Below are positions 34,601-46,840 of a DNA stretch of 64,000 bases, piece by piece. A model generated the notes under the pieces. It saw only the letters and a program-made list of their open reading frames with translations. It was not told the DNA's origin and did not search any database. The stretch comes from Tethya wilhelma. Lineage: Eukaryota; Porifera; Demospongiae; Tethyida; Tethyidae. Within the stretch, counting starts at the first letter, position 1, and each line of letters begins with the position of its first letter. The position numbers and the translations under genes are program-made. The stretch covers positions 1,525,709 to 1,589,708 of the forward strand of contig CAXIPT010000008.1 in NCBI GenBank assembly GCA_964030475.1, written 5' to 3'.

Positions 34601-35810
34601 TAATTTTTTTTTAAAAATATTGTTGTGTCATACATGTACTTTATAATCCAACAGCTGGTACTTAATTCTACGTGGCCTGGCTTGGGTGGCACTGAAGTCA
34701 TGTATTCATGGATCGTGACAGCCCATGCAATTGGAGAAGTAGTAGGAGCTGCTATTGCTGGCATCATGGCAGCATTCCTACCTTACCACATCACTATTCC
34801 CATCGGCTGTTTAGTTCACATTGCTGCTGGTGTGATCTATGCCTTGACGAGAAACACCATAATGATTTTCATTGCTCGCCTTCTAATGGGATTTTTTGCA
34901 GGTTATGCTCTAGTACAATTAAGTGGCTATATAGGAGAGAGTGCTGAGAGGTTTGAAGATGCACATGAGTCACGTGCAATGGAGGATGTTAAACAACCAC
35001 ATAAAAGAAACAAGAAAACAAGAACACGAAAAGACCTGTTATTCATCATCAATGCATTTTCAAGGGCTATTGCAAACTTCATAATGTTGGGTTAGTCAGT
35101 AGTAAGAGTTGAATTCGTGCTTGAGAAATGTATGCCAGTATTTATTGCATGTTGTGTGTATTCTGTTATGCAGGAATTGCTTCACTTGTTGCTCATTTCC
35201 CTAAAATTCATCAATTTCGCTGGCCTGGATGGTTTGTAGTGGTGACTACCTCAGTGTACACTGTTGTGTTTGTAGTAGTATTTGAACAACCTCATCATTG
35301 TTACAAAGGAGATAAGTCCACCAAAGATTGTGAATTAAATCTACTAGATGAATCAGATAGTGATAGCATTAAAGACCGTGCTCTAACAACCGTTTCCAAG
35401 GCAAAAAGGGCAAAAGAATTCTGCACTTTAAATCAAATTAAGCACATAATTGTAAGTGATTACACAGTGTAACCATGCATGTATCCTTCAATTGTATCAA
35501 TAATTATACACATTCTCATAAAATTTAATGCATGGATGAAAAATTATTACTATGTTATGTTGTTGATTTTTACTGTTATAATATTATTATGTCTGAAATT
35601 CAATGCAAGTTGCTGTTACCATACATGCACATGTGAACCACAGGTATACTTGTTCATTCTCCTAACTGGCTACGTTGGAGGTTCAATTTTCACTGTACTG
35701 GACACACTAATGAATCCAATCCTGACTGACCAGTTCGGATTCACTATAGCTGATATTTCCTACTTCATTCTTTTGGCCACAGTACTGCCCATCCTTGCTG
35801 CTATTTTGCT
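31694..35810 (+). CDS. MFS-3: major-facilitator-like transporter, 5' half
   Basis: Exons 31694-31733 (MGTCVNLQCLKRK), 31834-31991 (first membrane helix, TVVLFLQLLNSVGYWTFLPT), 34655-35090 (LVLNSTWPGLGGTEVMYSW, helices, then MIFIARLLMGFFAGYALVQL with the MFS R-G region), 35174-35451 and 35644-35810 (exon a). All junctions are GT-AG and phases fit. Exon a is exactly 167 nt, as in MFS-2. The architecture and the WIVTAHAIGEVVGAAIAG helix recall lysosomal MFSD8/CLN7-like carriers; this is a family-level inference. After exon a a donor is present, but repeat R1 begins at about 35866 and no exon b follows. The gene is thus cut by repeats or misassembled. Confidence 0.78.
31992..34654. other. Large MFS-3 intron with short repeated words
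   Basis: This 2.66-kb intron is far longer than its neighbours. Inverted and direct copies of GTGCTGATGTACAATTCTGTTC-like and GAGGGATTC words occur at about 32806-33270, suggesting a decayed MITE. No independent gene is seen. Confidence 0.5.
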
Positions 35811-35865
35811 GTACTATGATAAGTTAATGAGGTTCCATGCATTTTGTGATTATAAGTGGACCGAC

Positions 35866-36856
35866 TATCATACGTACGGTAGTACGTATAGTAGGAATGG
35901 GCCGAATGTCCCATAGACACAATACAAAATGTTTATGATCATAAAAATCTAATTAAGTCTTCAAACTTGCTCAGAGGCTCTCAATGACAGATTACCAATT
36001 GCATGCACGGTCTAAAACTCACAGAAACTTTCCTCAGCACTCGTAGAGAGAGCTAGTGGGAAGCCACCATAGTGCCATTTTTGTTCTTCTAACTTACGTA
36101 CGTACGTACGTACGTACTTCCTAACTGACTTACTTGAAAAGCATTTCCAGAGAACCAGAATGTGTTGAGCCAATTTTGACAGCACAAAGTAACTCCTTTT
36201 CATAGGTAGTACATTCCTTGATACTCGTTTTAATCACAAATAAGCCTAAACAAAAACTAGAAAGCTTTGAAACTGAGAGTTTAAATTCATGTACTTCAAT
36301 GTAGCCATTTTCCTGTAGAGTTCAAAGGTCATTAATTATCCACGTGGCATTTTAATGCGCATGCGCATTAGCTGCTTTAGCAGACAATGTAGCTTCTACT
36401 CAGATAACTCAAGCTTTTTGTAGGGACTAACCAGTCTCTGATAGTCTCCTCACTGTAGTGTTGAAAAAAGTGAATGAACAAGTAGTAAAAATTTTCAAAA
36501 AATAAGCAATGTAGGAATGGGCATTCTGTAAAATGTATTGGAACAAGGAATGGTCTCAATTTCGGCACATGACTACTTCATTTTTTGTGCCCAAGTCTTG
36601 GCCGGTAATCTAATCCTGCCTGCTATACTTAATTCTACTTTTTAGCCAAATGATATAGGATTGGCTGGAATTTGAACCATTAAATGTGAGCTATTCAAGT
36701 ACAGGTCATTCTTTGAACCATTTACAATTAGCTATGAAGGATCAAAAATGAAAATGAAGTAGTCATGTGCCGAAATTGAGACCATTCCTTGTTCCAATAC
36801 TTTTTACAGCACTGCCCATTCCTACATTGCTTATTTTTTGAAAATTTTTACTACTT
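35866..36856. mobile_element. Repeat R1 with MITE M1, copy 2
   Basis: Same order as 24390-25382: ATACGTACGGTAGTACGTAT palindrome, (ACGT)n at about 36094-36117, then M1 at 36479-36856. It lies where exon b of MFS-3 would be expected. Confidence 0.75.
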
Positions 36857-36920
36857 GTGATATAAAGTGTCTGATGGACGCAAAACTTGGTATACAAATT
36901 GTATGTATATCATACTATAG

Positions 36921-37409
36921 TAGGCCTTGGCAAATTATTCTCAAAAGTTTGCCTATTATTCTATTCTTTTATTCCCAAACTTTGAGCCCATTATTCTTTT
37001 TACCCAGCCTATTATTCTTGCATTATTCTTAGGAAAAAACACAATTTTAGTATAAATTCATTAAAATAACAATTTTTAGCGACATTCAAAGTCCTGGGTA
37101 TGTTTTTTTTCCAAATGTTCACACATCAAATACAGTTGATTTTCATTTTCTTTGCAATTGTTGTAATGCTCTTAGGATTAAGATTTAAAAAGCCTATAGA
37201 ATTGATTGCTAATCTTCCTTAGAGAACTACCTACAATATCTGTGATGATGCACCCAGTAATTCAGTTTTTTTGGCACTTAAGCAGTGCAAATTTTCACCA
37301 CAAAACTGAGAATTTGCCTATTATTCCCAAAGTTCAGCCTATTATTCTCACAGATTCAATGTGTACCTATTATTCTCAAATTATTCCGCGAATAATTTGC
37401 CAAGGCCTA
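36921..37409. mobile_element. 489-bp hAT-type MITE with perfect 8-bp target duplication
   Basis: The left end TAGGCCTTGGCAAATTATTC is the exact inverse of the right end GAATAATTTGCCAAGGCCTA. TACTATAG flanks both sides (36913-36920 and 37410-37417). An 8-bp duplication and TA/CAG-type termini are hAT hallmarks. The interior is rich in CCTATTATTC words. No ORF. Confidence 0.9.
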
Positions 37410-37636
37410 TACTATAGGGTAATGCATTTAAATTATAGATACAAAGTAGTAAGAGGAGAAAAATCTGTTTTGCTTTTTTTTGAGTCATTTTACAAAAAAT
37501 GTATCTCTACAAAAACCAAAAGAGCAATTAAAACCAAACTTAACAGAAATACACATTAATAAACATACTAACATGTAATGCATCCCTATCAACTATGACT
37601 ATTACGTATCCAAAAAAAATTGCTTGCAAAGTTCAG

Positions 37637-39456
37637 TCATTTCCCCCTGCACATCTATGAGATTTGTACTCTTTCCCAAACTTCTGCACCTCTTTTTCCA
37701 CTTCTTTTCCTGGAATGCTGCCCTTCAAGTAAGAAAACATATAGTTCCTGGATCTTTGTATATAGGCCTGGATGGTTTCTTTGGAAATGGAGTCCAGAGC
37801 TGTCGGCACAGTTAAGCGTAGCGATTCAAACTTGTAGTCACAGTAGGTCCTTGTATACCGCTTTGCTTGCCTCCATACTCGTTCAATTCCATTAAGCTCA
37901 CAATGGAACTTGGGCAGGAAAATTACTTTGTGTCCTTTCTCTCAAGCTTTTGGTGAAGAGCACTCTTTTCATTCTTGAAATCGTCGTGACAACTGAGGAT
38001 CACTCACATGTCTTCCAATTTCAGTGTTGCAGTGTTCACTCTAGTATCATGGCTGCACCTTTCGGGGTCCCATCTTCCATCACCAGCTTCTGTGGTTTCC
38101 CAGCCCATGTTGTGTCTCTCATTGCTGGCTGTTTGCCGTCTGGTTTTCTGTTCAGCCTTGAAACTACAAGGGCATCAGGGGCATAAGCTGTGTGTCCACA
38201 TGAATGATCGAAAATCCAGACATGCTTGAAAATGCGAGGGGGATACTTTGCTTTAGCTATCTTTGTAACCTTCTCAATCTGCTCTAAGAATAACTCATTG
38301 TTCCAATATCCTTCTTTGCCTTTGCCATACTCGAATATAACTCTGGCTGACTGCTTGATTGAGGGGTCAATATCATGGAGAGCTGAAAACATGGAGTCAG
38401 ACAAGCTACAATACCCATCTCTTTCCTCAATGAAATCGGACACCATTAGCCCTGATCCTCATCCTTTTGGCTTGATAATCTGCATTGTGTCATCCTTCCA
38501 CATAGTGACCTGATCGTCATTTGCGTTGAAGGTGCTCTCATCATGAAACTAGTAGATGGTATTTTCCCAGTTTGGCTCAAGAGTAACATCATCTAGCAGG
38601 CTAGCTGCTTCTTCATTCAGAGCGTTGGAGGCATGCAGAAAACCAAGGGCACTGATTTCCTTAAGAAACCTCTTACGGTCTTCAATTACATCGCCCCTCT
38701 CATGGCCGTCGTAGTATATACCCTTGGTAATACGTCTAACTTTGAATCCCATCTCGTGCAACCATCTCCGCACACTGATTCTTCGTGGTGCTCCTGCTTT
38801 AAGTGTAGAATTGGGTAAGAGTTCATCATTTACCCAGGAGCAAAATGAGCTGGCTGTTAGATTGGGAGCTCCTTTCTTAAAAGCATTCTCTCGCACATAA
38901 AAAGTGGCTTGCTCTGTGAGCTCTTCATTGCTTGCTATAGCATTGGCCCTGTGGTATTTTCCACGCAAGAATTCAGGGAGTTCGCCTTCGTTCTTCAGGA
39001 AATCAACCCTCCACTTCTGGATTGTCTTATGGTTCTTCTTGAGGTGTGAGCTTATGATCTTGGAGGCAGGACCAATGAGAAGCTGAAAACTATCTTGGAG
39101 AATGTGAAAGAGAAGAAGGGAGAGTGAGTAAAGGTCTTCTCTAGGTAGACAACTAACCTAGTCAGCAACAGACTCTTCCAAGAGAGCAGCAGGGTCACCT
39201 TTCAGTGCTTCTTCTGGATCAAAATCAGAGTCAGATGAAGATTCAGAGCGTAAGGGTTCTGAGGCTATCGAAGTTGATGGCTGATTTGAAGGAGATGAGA
39301 CCATTGTTTCTTCAGAACTTGATGAAAGGTGAGGTTCTGGAACATCATCTTGTTGACTTGCTGCAGTTTCAGATGGTGGCTGTGAGAGTGTAGTTGAGGA
39401 TTGCCATCATTTTAGGACTGCAGTTCTTGCAATATGTTGTCGCTTCTTGAGTTTAG
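37637..39456 (-). pseudogene. DDE-superfamily transposase pseudogene (IS630/Tc1-mariner-like group)
   Basis: The long minus frame from 38968 to 38036 is broken by TAG at 38549-38551 and TGA just before 38446. Across them it reads IYYDGHERGDVIEDRKRFL, FHDESTFNANDDQ (catalytic D), MVSDFIEERDG, ARVIFEYGKGKEGYW and WIFDHSCGHTAYAPDAL (second D). A frameshifted tail near 37640-37760 keeps YMFSYLKGSIPGKEVEKE and KSHRCAGGND. An upstream exon carries SKIISSHLKKNHKTIQKW, a helix-turn-helix-like segment. Another TGA lies in the first codons after ATG 39456. Similar DDE endonucleases are common in fungi and some invertebrates; exact superfamily uncertain. Confidence 0.72.
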
Positions 39457-39775
39457 GCATCATAGGACAGCAGAAAAACAGCTATAGCTACTTTCTTGGG
39501 TCACACTAGACTAATTATGTGTGGGCGTATTAGCGGCGACGTAGTGTTTTTTGCCCAATCAGCTTGCAGGTTTAGCTCAGCTGACCCTAGCAACAGTGCA
39601 CATGCTCAGAAAGCTTTAGAAATGGTGTCTATTTATAGGTAATGAGTAAATTTGAATTTTTTGCTTTTGTTGCTATGGCCTATCTCAAACGGTTCATAAG
39701 TTATTTTAGCTAGAAGAAAACCAGCTTTATGCTGTGTTGCACTATACATTCCTTTATACTCGATCATTTTCATCT

Positions 39776-40030
39776 TAAATAGGCCTAAACAAAAACTAGA
39801 AAGCTTTGAAACTTAGTGTATAAATTCATGTACAACAATGCAGCCATCTTTGTAGGTAGAGTTCAAAGGTCAATATCCACGTGGCATTATTATGCGCATG
39901 CGCATTAGATCCTTCAGCATAATGTAGCTACTATATACTCCATCTTTTTGTAGGGACTAACCAGTCTCTGGTTGTCTCCACGCTGCAGTGTTGAAAAAAG
40001 TGAATAAACAAGTAATAAAATTTCAAAAAA
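39776..40030. repeat. Partial R1 repeat, copy 3
   Basis: It matches the inner part of R1 (AAACAAAAACTAGAAAGCTT, GGGACTAACCAGTCTCTG) and ends in a diverged M1 start (CAAGTAATAAAATTTC). The rest of M1 is absent; a piggyBac-type MITE follows. Confidence 0.65.
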
Positions 40031-40052
40031 ATGAAGGCACCAAGGTGCTTAA

Positions 40053-40829
40053 CCCTTGGTGCCCTACCAATACAATACATTGTCACCCATGACAATCTAG
40101 CTACCAGTACGATGAACAGTGGGCCCAGCAGAGGATACTAGCTACAGTTATATTATAACTGTGATGCTCCGGTGGACCGGGAGGCTGGCACTGGCCGCAG
40201 ACTGACTGCCGGGCTACACAGAGAATATTGGTCATTAACAATGATCTGATTATCTAAATGTTAACTGCAAAGATACAGTCAGAGTACTAGCACTGTACTA
40301 GCTGGCAAGTTCACATAACATGACTCAGTGATTGTTCATGCATCCATAGATCCATATATATGATGCATCAGTCTATCACTGATCAGCTCTGTCATGCCTT
40401 AGATTAAAAACATGGGCTTATAGTATGCAAAACAGCATGATTAATAAGAGTATAGTGTTATTGCTTGCTAAAGTTTACAAAGTAAGTTAGTCGCCCTTGA
40501 ACTCCTTCTGCATGCTTCTGCCAAGTGAAACTGGGCATCCTTTAATCAATTCTAAATAACGCACACTAAGAAATGGGCGTGATTAGCAGGTGTGGCCTCG
40601 AAGCTTAGCGCTCAGAGAGGCTGAAAAGCCTCAAATCTCAGGAACTACAAGGTCTTGTTGAATGCTACGTGTAATTTTTTTAGATAATATCGATTATTTT
40701 ACCTTAGTATGCCGCTTTTGAAGACTGGGCCTTCTGTTCTTGAGATATAGAGTGCAGAAAAAATCTGTCAGACAGACAGACATACAAAACGACTACCGTA
40801 ACCCTTGCTGCGCATGCGCGCACCAAGGG
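40053..40829. mobile_element. 777-bp piggyBac-type MITE in TTAA
   Basis: TTAA at 40049-40052 is followed by CCCTTGGTGCCC. The right end is GCACCAAGGG followed by TTAA (40830-40833). TTAA target plus CCCTT termini are piggyBac hallmarks. There is no transposase inside. An N at 40835 follows immediately. Confidence 0.75.
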
Positions 40830-40936
40830 TTAATNACACACACACACACACACACACACTACACATTGTGCACAATTTGCAATGAAGATTAGTGTGACAC
40901 AACTAGACATATTCACACATAACTTACAACATACAG

Positions 40937-41564
40937 AGGTGACCACCAGACTCTCCAGAGAGGACACGTCACTTCAACTGTATGGCAGGACAGGAAACAA
41001 GTTCATGTTATTTCCACTAATGTTGACCCTGCTGCAGAGTCCACTGTAATGAGGAGGCAGAAAGACGGCTCTCGAATTCCAGTTCCATGCCCTGAATCTG
41101 TGAAGCTGTACAATGACTTCATGGGAGGAGTGGACATCGGTGACCAGCTACGAGGGTATTACAAGTGCAGGACTAAATTCAGAAAATTTTACATGTATAT
41201 TTTCAGTTTCCTGCTAGATGTAGCTATTACGAATAGCTACATCTTACACAAGAACTACATACCTTCTCCTTCCTGGACTGATGTCAAGTCCTTTCGGTTG
41301 CAGCTGGCAAGAGAGCTGATGGGATGCTACAATAGCCGTCGAAGCACAGGTCCTCAATCAGTTCCGGTACGGCCACTTCCACTTCAACACTTCCCACTGA
41401 AGCTTGGAACATCAAGGAAAAGGCATCAGTGCTACTACTGCTACCACAAAAAGAAGAAAAGGAGAGACACACAGTGGTACTGCAATGAATGCCAGAAATG
41501 GTTTTGCCACCCAGGCAATCCAGACACTGACTGCTTCCTAGCATGGCACAAAAACATACAATAA
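40937..41564 (+). pseudogene. piggyBac transposase, C-terminal part
   Basis: An open frame from about 40937 reads STVWQDRKQVHVISTNVDP, then CPESVKLYNDFMGGVDIGDQ (third catalytic Asp region), LRGYYKCRTKFRKFYMYIF, and the C-terminal cysteine-rich zinc-binding domain CYYCYHKKKKRRDTQWYC with CNECQKWFCHPG. The N-terminal two thirds are missing at the N (40835). The remaining frame is intact. It is a different lineage from the copies at 46-52 kb. Confidence 0.82.
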
Positions 41565-41689
41565 GAACACAAACAGCACATCATATGTACATACATACCA
41601 GTCTTTCCAAGATATACTTTTCCTCCTTATATTGTGGTAAATGCTTATATGGTTGTCTTCACAGTTGTAGCAGGCTCCATGCTGTGTGT

Positions 41690-42625
41690 TTTGTCCTGGA
41701 TCTTTCCCAGAGAGTGTTCACAAGCTACTAACCACAAGGCAGTCTTGTCTCCCTAAATGGATGAAACCAGGTGTAAAATTCAAATTTATACTAGCTGACA
41801 TACTGATAGTCTAGCTTGTTTCTCGCGCTAGGAGAAACTTTCTACTCAAAACCAACTCTTGGATACTGAAGTAGATATGCAAGAGAATCTGTACATTGCT
41901 TTTATAAGCTTTATAGAACCGAAACAAGCTTGTACAGAGGACCAATTTGTTGATCATGACGCTAATGAGCGACTATGCTCTATACTGAAGAACTTTTAGA
42001 TGATTTATATAATCTGTAATTTACCTATGACATTCTCCAAAGCTGAACCAAGGTCCACACTGAATTTTTTTGTCTTGGATCTTTCCCAGAGAGCGATCAC
42101 AAGCTACTAACCATGAGGGGTTCTTCTCTTCCTAAATGGATGAAACCACGTGTAAATTCAAATTTATACTAGTTGACATACTGATAGTCTAGCTTGTTTC
42201 TGGCGCTAGGAGAAACTTTCCACTCAAAACTAACCCTTGGATACTGAAGTAGATATGCAAGAGAATCTGTAAATTGCTTTTATAAGCTTTATAACGCTAA
42301 AAACAAGCTTGTTAGAGGCCCAATTTGTTGATCACGGCACTAGTGAACGACAATGCTCTATACTGAAGAACTTTTAGATGGTTTATATAATCTGTAACTT
42401 ACCTATGGCCTTCTCCAAAGCTGTACCAAGGTCCACGCTGTGTGTCTCTGTCCTGGATCTTTTCCAGAGAGCGATCACAAGCTACTAACGACGAGCGGTT
42501 CTTGTCTCTCTGAATGGACGAAACCACGTGTAAAATTCAAATTTATACTAGCTGACATACTGGTAGTCTAGCTTGTTTCTCGGGCCAGGAAAAACTTTCT
42601 ACACGAAACTAACTATTGGATACTC
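41690..42625. repeat. Tandem repeat, ~378-bp unit, about 2.5 copies
   Basis: TGTCCTGGATCTTTCCCAGA-like words begin at about 41693, 42070 and 42450, and each is followed by the same order of blocks (ACAAGCTACTAAC, TTTATACTAGCTGACATACT, CTAGCTTGTTTCT). Divergence is moderate. No coding function seen. Confidence 0.8.
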
Positions 42626-42764
42626 AAGTTGACATGGCAAATGGGCTGATAAATAGTTAGAGAAACTTCCAAAGGCATGTAAAGAAAAAATATGACCCAT
42701 CGCTTTTACATTTTGTAAAGCGTTCTTGAGTTAAAAGTGACTGAAGTTTGATAATCTATATGCA

Positions 42765-43030
42765 ATGGTGCAAAAGAAGTGCAGAGAACACCAACTCCTG
42801 CTGATATACATGAAGCTGACCTCTCCGAGCTTTTCGATAATCACACTGTGTCTCAGTCACGTTGGTGGTTGTTGTGTAGAGGCATCAATGTGCCAAGGTC
42901 TTGGAGGTCTGTCAGATGAAGCCTTCTATGAAGCAGTGTTTGTACACTGTGTACATGCTTTGGGGAGAGAAGGAGAACTAGCAACTATTTGCTCAGCTAC
43001 TTGTGAATGTACTGCATGGTATGTTCATCA
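42765..43030 (+). other. Possible coding fragment of unknown family
   Basis: One frame reads TPTPADIHEADLSELFDNHT then RWWLLCRGINVPRSW, ending in stops. The tryptophan/RG pattern is reminiscent of SAP-like modules seen in some transposon proteins, but I cannot assign it. Another frame stays open longer (135 aa) without recognisable content. Probably a decayed exon. Confidence 0.25.
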
Positions 43031-44554
43031 TTTTTTTATTATACACTTCACACACATGTACACTCTCTCTCACACACACACAATCATTGAATTTAATCAA
43101 AATTTTTGTGCTTACATCCATCTGGCCTATTGTCACACATGTTTGTTTACTACTATTTCCTATGATGTGTAAATGAAACCAAATACATGATTGTTTTGAA
43201 CTTTTCATGCACTTTGGTCATTTCTATGCGTGATAATTCTATTTAATACCCACCTGCTAATCTTACACTCAAGTTTATAAGTACTTACTTGTTTTTTGTC
43301 TTCTTCTTGAGTTATCTCTTGGCTTTCTTCTTCTTTTGCAGTACTTGGAAGAAATTTTTAGCGAGGCTTCTTTATAGGTAATTACTTGCTTGTTGTCTTC
43401 TTTTGGCTTTCTTCTTTCTTAGCAGGACTTGGAAAAAATTTTTAAGGGCGCTTCATCAGTATGCAAATATTCTACTACAAACTCGTTTCACTAGAATGTG
43501 CAACATGAATAATTATGACACAGGACACAGAGAGTATATGGAGTGGTTGTAGTACACCATAGCAACATATTTATTGACATTTTTTGCATAGTAACTGTAT
43601 TGAGCGATCGGTTTTTAAAGGCTATATCTAACCTAGCCGAATCAAATTTTGTTTTCTGCATCTACTTATGACGTAATTGCAAAAGAAACAATAATTGTGA
43701 TTTTTACCGGCGAATACATCTGGTCTGTTTTTTAAAATTGGGTCACATATTTTTCCTTGAAATTATTTTCTAGCACAAAAAAAACATTTTAATAAAAATT
43801 TACTTTTTTCGGAACATTTTCTCCATGTAATGAACATCAAAAATTGAAAAACAAAGTTTTCCACAATACAGAAAAAGAACTTAGTCTGTTTGAGTGACTA
43901 TAAACTTATAAAATTTTCTAAGATCAAAAAGTATACTTTTGACAAAATAGTTTACATTGCCTATACATTTGTGACAATTTAGTTTTTTTAAAACAGAACA
44001 TTCTCTAGATGTGAAATAAATTTTTTAGTGAAAAAAAAAATTTTTCTCATTGAAGAGAAAAAGAACTTTGTCTTTTTGAGTGACTGGACTTAGAAAAGTT
44101 TTTAATACCAAAAAGGACACTTTTGAAAAAAAGGGTTTTGCCTTCGTATTTTTTAATTACAGAAAATTTTCTAAGTCGATACTCAGTCAAAAAGACTAAG
44201 TTCTTTATCTGTACTGTGAGAAAACTTTGTTTATCACAAACAATGTTTTTCACCTCAAGATAATGTTCCAAGTGTTGAGGAAAGTAACTATTCACAAAAG
44301 TAGTTGTTTTGTGCTTTTAAAGGCAAAATAAGCGTTTTTTGTCAAAAGTCTATTTTTTAGTCACAGTAAATTTTCTAAGTCGATAGTCAGTCAAAAAGAC
44401 TAAGTTTTTTATCTGTACTGTGAGAAAACTTCAATGTTTTTCACCTCAAGATAATGTTCCAAGTGTTGAAAAAGTAACTATTCACAAAAGTGTTTCTTTT
44501 GTGTTAAAAAATATTTTCAAGGCAAACTAAACGTTTTTTGTTAAAAGTGTATTT

Positions 44555-45606
44555 GTGACCAAATTTGCGAAAACCGACCAGGTAGTACTTTCCGCGAATT
44601 TTGAGTTAGCAATTGCAGAGTAATCTACGTCATTGCAGCTCACTATATTTTAAATTTGAAGCGGCTAGGCGCTATAGTTTTGGAGAAATTAGCTCAAATA
44701 TACCGACCATTTATTCCAATTTTACTCGCTAAAAACGTGAGCGAATACGTTGCTTAGTGCTAGTACACGAACTCCGTATACTATTCGTGTTACAAACAAT
44801 TTATGTTTGTGGTACAATTTTCATGTAGTATCAGAATATGCATGAAGTAAGTCGAAGCGCTAGTTAATACTTACTTTTTCAAAGACACAGAAGACAAGAG
44901 AGCCTTCCAGGAGGACTCACGAACGAGGTAAGTAAGTCTACTAAGTAGAATAATGTAGCGGGTAGGCTGTAACTAGGGTAACTAGGCTATAAATGGCGCA
45001 GAAATAAGCACCCAATAGTTAGTGCATGTATCTATACCTATTCTAACTGTAGAAAATAGTCTAGCTAATATTTACTACCCATTGAATCATAAGCGCTTAG
45101 CTTGTATCTCCCACAAATTTCATTGTAAACTTATAATACTGAATGTACACAACATTCATTCATTATTATGCAGATAAACAGCTCCTGGCATAGCCCAGCA
45201 ATTCTGCAACGCTGTAGGACGTCTTCTGATGATCTTCAAGAGATTTCTTTCTGCAAGAAGTGTTTAGTTCTTGAAGAATTCAGTGTTTTTTGTTATAAAT
45301 TAAATATGCATTATTATAATGAGATGCACAAGCAGTAGCTGCATCGTGTACTTATTAATCAATGAACATGGCAACACATCCCGTGTACTAACGCTAGCCA
45401 TGGGACATTGCTGCATTCAAACGCTCATATCTTAGGAATTGAAGCAGCCCCACCCGTAAAATCTCGTCTGCAGCTCGCCAAGGTATGCCCCTCCCCTCTC
45501 GTACAAAAAAATCAATTTTGCGCGCGTGTCGCGAACTACACTAAAACCGCCGATTACTACAAACAAAGTTTGGTACTACCAGTTCGGTTTTCAAAAATTT
45601 GGTCAC
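44555..45606. mobile_element. 1052-bp transposon with 34-bp TIRs inside the satellite
   Basis: The left end GTGACCAAATTTGCGAAAAC and the inverse of the right end GTGACCAAATTTTTGAAAAC continue to CTGGTAGTAC/CAGGTAGTAC. ATTT occurs on both sides (44551-44554, 45607-45610). The flanking satellite unit closes up when the insert is removed. No transposase ORF. Class not assigned. Confidence 0.75.
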
Positions 45607-46293
45607 ATTTTTTAATCACAGAAAATTTTCTAAGTCGATAATCAGTCAAAAAGACTAAGTTTACTGTGAGAAAACTTTGTTTATCACAAACAAAAGTGCT
45701 TCTTTTGTGCTTAAAAAACGTTTTCAAGGCAAAAAAACGTTTTTTGGCAAAAGTGTAGTTTTTAGTCACAGAAAATTTTCTAAGTCGATAGTCAAAAACA
45801 CTAAGTTCTTTATCTGTACGGTGAGAAAACTTATCACAATGTTTTTCACCTCAAGATAATGTTCTAAGTGTTGAAAAAAGTAACTTCACAAAAGTGTTTC
45901 TTTTGTGCTAGAAAATGTTTTAAAGGCAAAAAAACGTTTTTTTGTCAAAAGTGTATTTTTTAATCACAGAAAATTTTCTAAGTCGATAGTCAGTCAAAAA
46001 GACTAAGTTGTTTATCTGTACAGTGAGAAAACTTTGTTTATCACAAACAATGTTTTTTACCTAAAGATAATTTTCCAAGTGTTGAAAAAAGTAACTATTC
46101 ACAAAAGTGTTTCTTTTGTGCTAAAAAATGTTTTCAAGGCAAAATAAACGTTTTTTGTCAAAAGTGTAGTTTTTAGTCACAGAGAATTTTCTAAGTCGAT
46201 AGTCAAAAACACAAAGTTCTTTATCTGTACTGTGAGAAAACTGTTTATAATGTTTTTCACCTCAAGATAAGTGTTGTAAAATGGAACTTTTAA

Positions 46294-46800
46294 CTCTTTA
46301 CACCCGGAAATTAATCGTGGCGTGCGTTATTTAAAATACGGAATTAATTCTTAGAAGCGCCACCATTTTTGAGCGCTTGACCTGAAGCCCTTGTAGCTTG
46401 CTCTAGGCAAAGATTGATAGCGCTAGATTTTAAACAGCAGTTGCTAAGGGGCCGAAGAAACTATCAACTGAGCAGAAGTTTTCATCGAGATGATTTGATG
46501 CTACAGCGCACGGATTCACTACAGAGAGGTAAGTAACTAGCTTGTATTGTAGATAAATATGAAGCGCTTATAGCGCTGCTAGTTTAGATGGTAGTCTACT
46601 TGTAGAGTTGTATTACTAAAAGAGTTATAACCCAGGATTATAACCTGGGGAGTCATATCAAGCCTTTTCAGGCAGGTTATACCATACGGATTATAATCAA
46701 TTTTTCACACTATGCCACACCTTCCTAACATACACAAGTGCATGCTATTGGGACTGTTTTCTTTTATTTTACAGATAGCTTGAGCATAGATAATAATACA

Positions 46801-46840
<40 letters not shown>

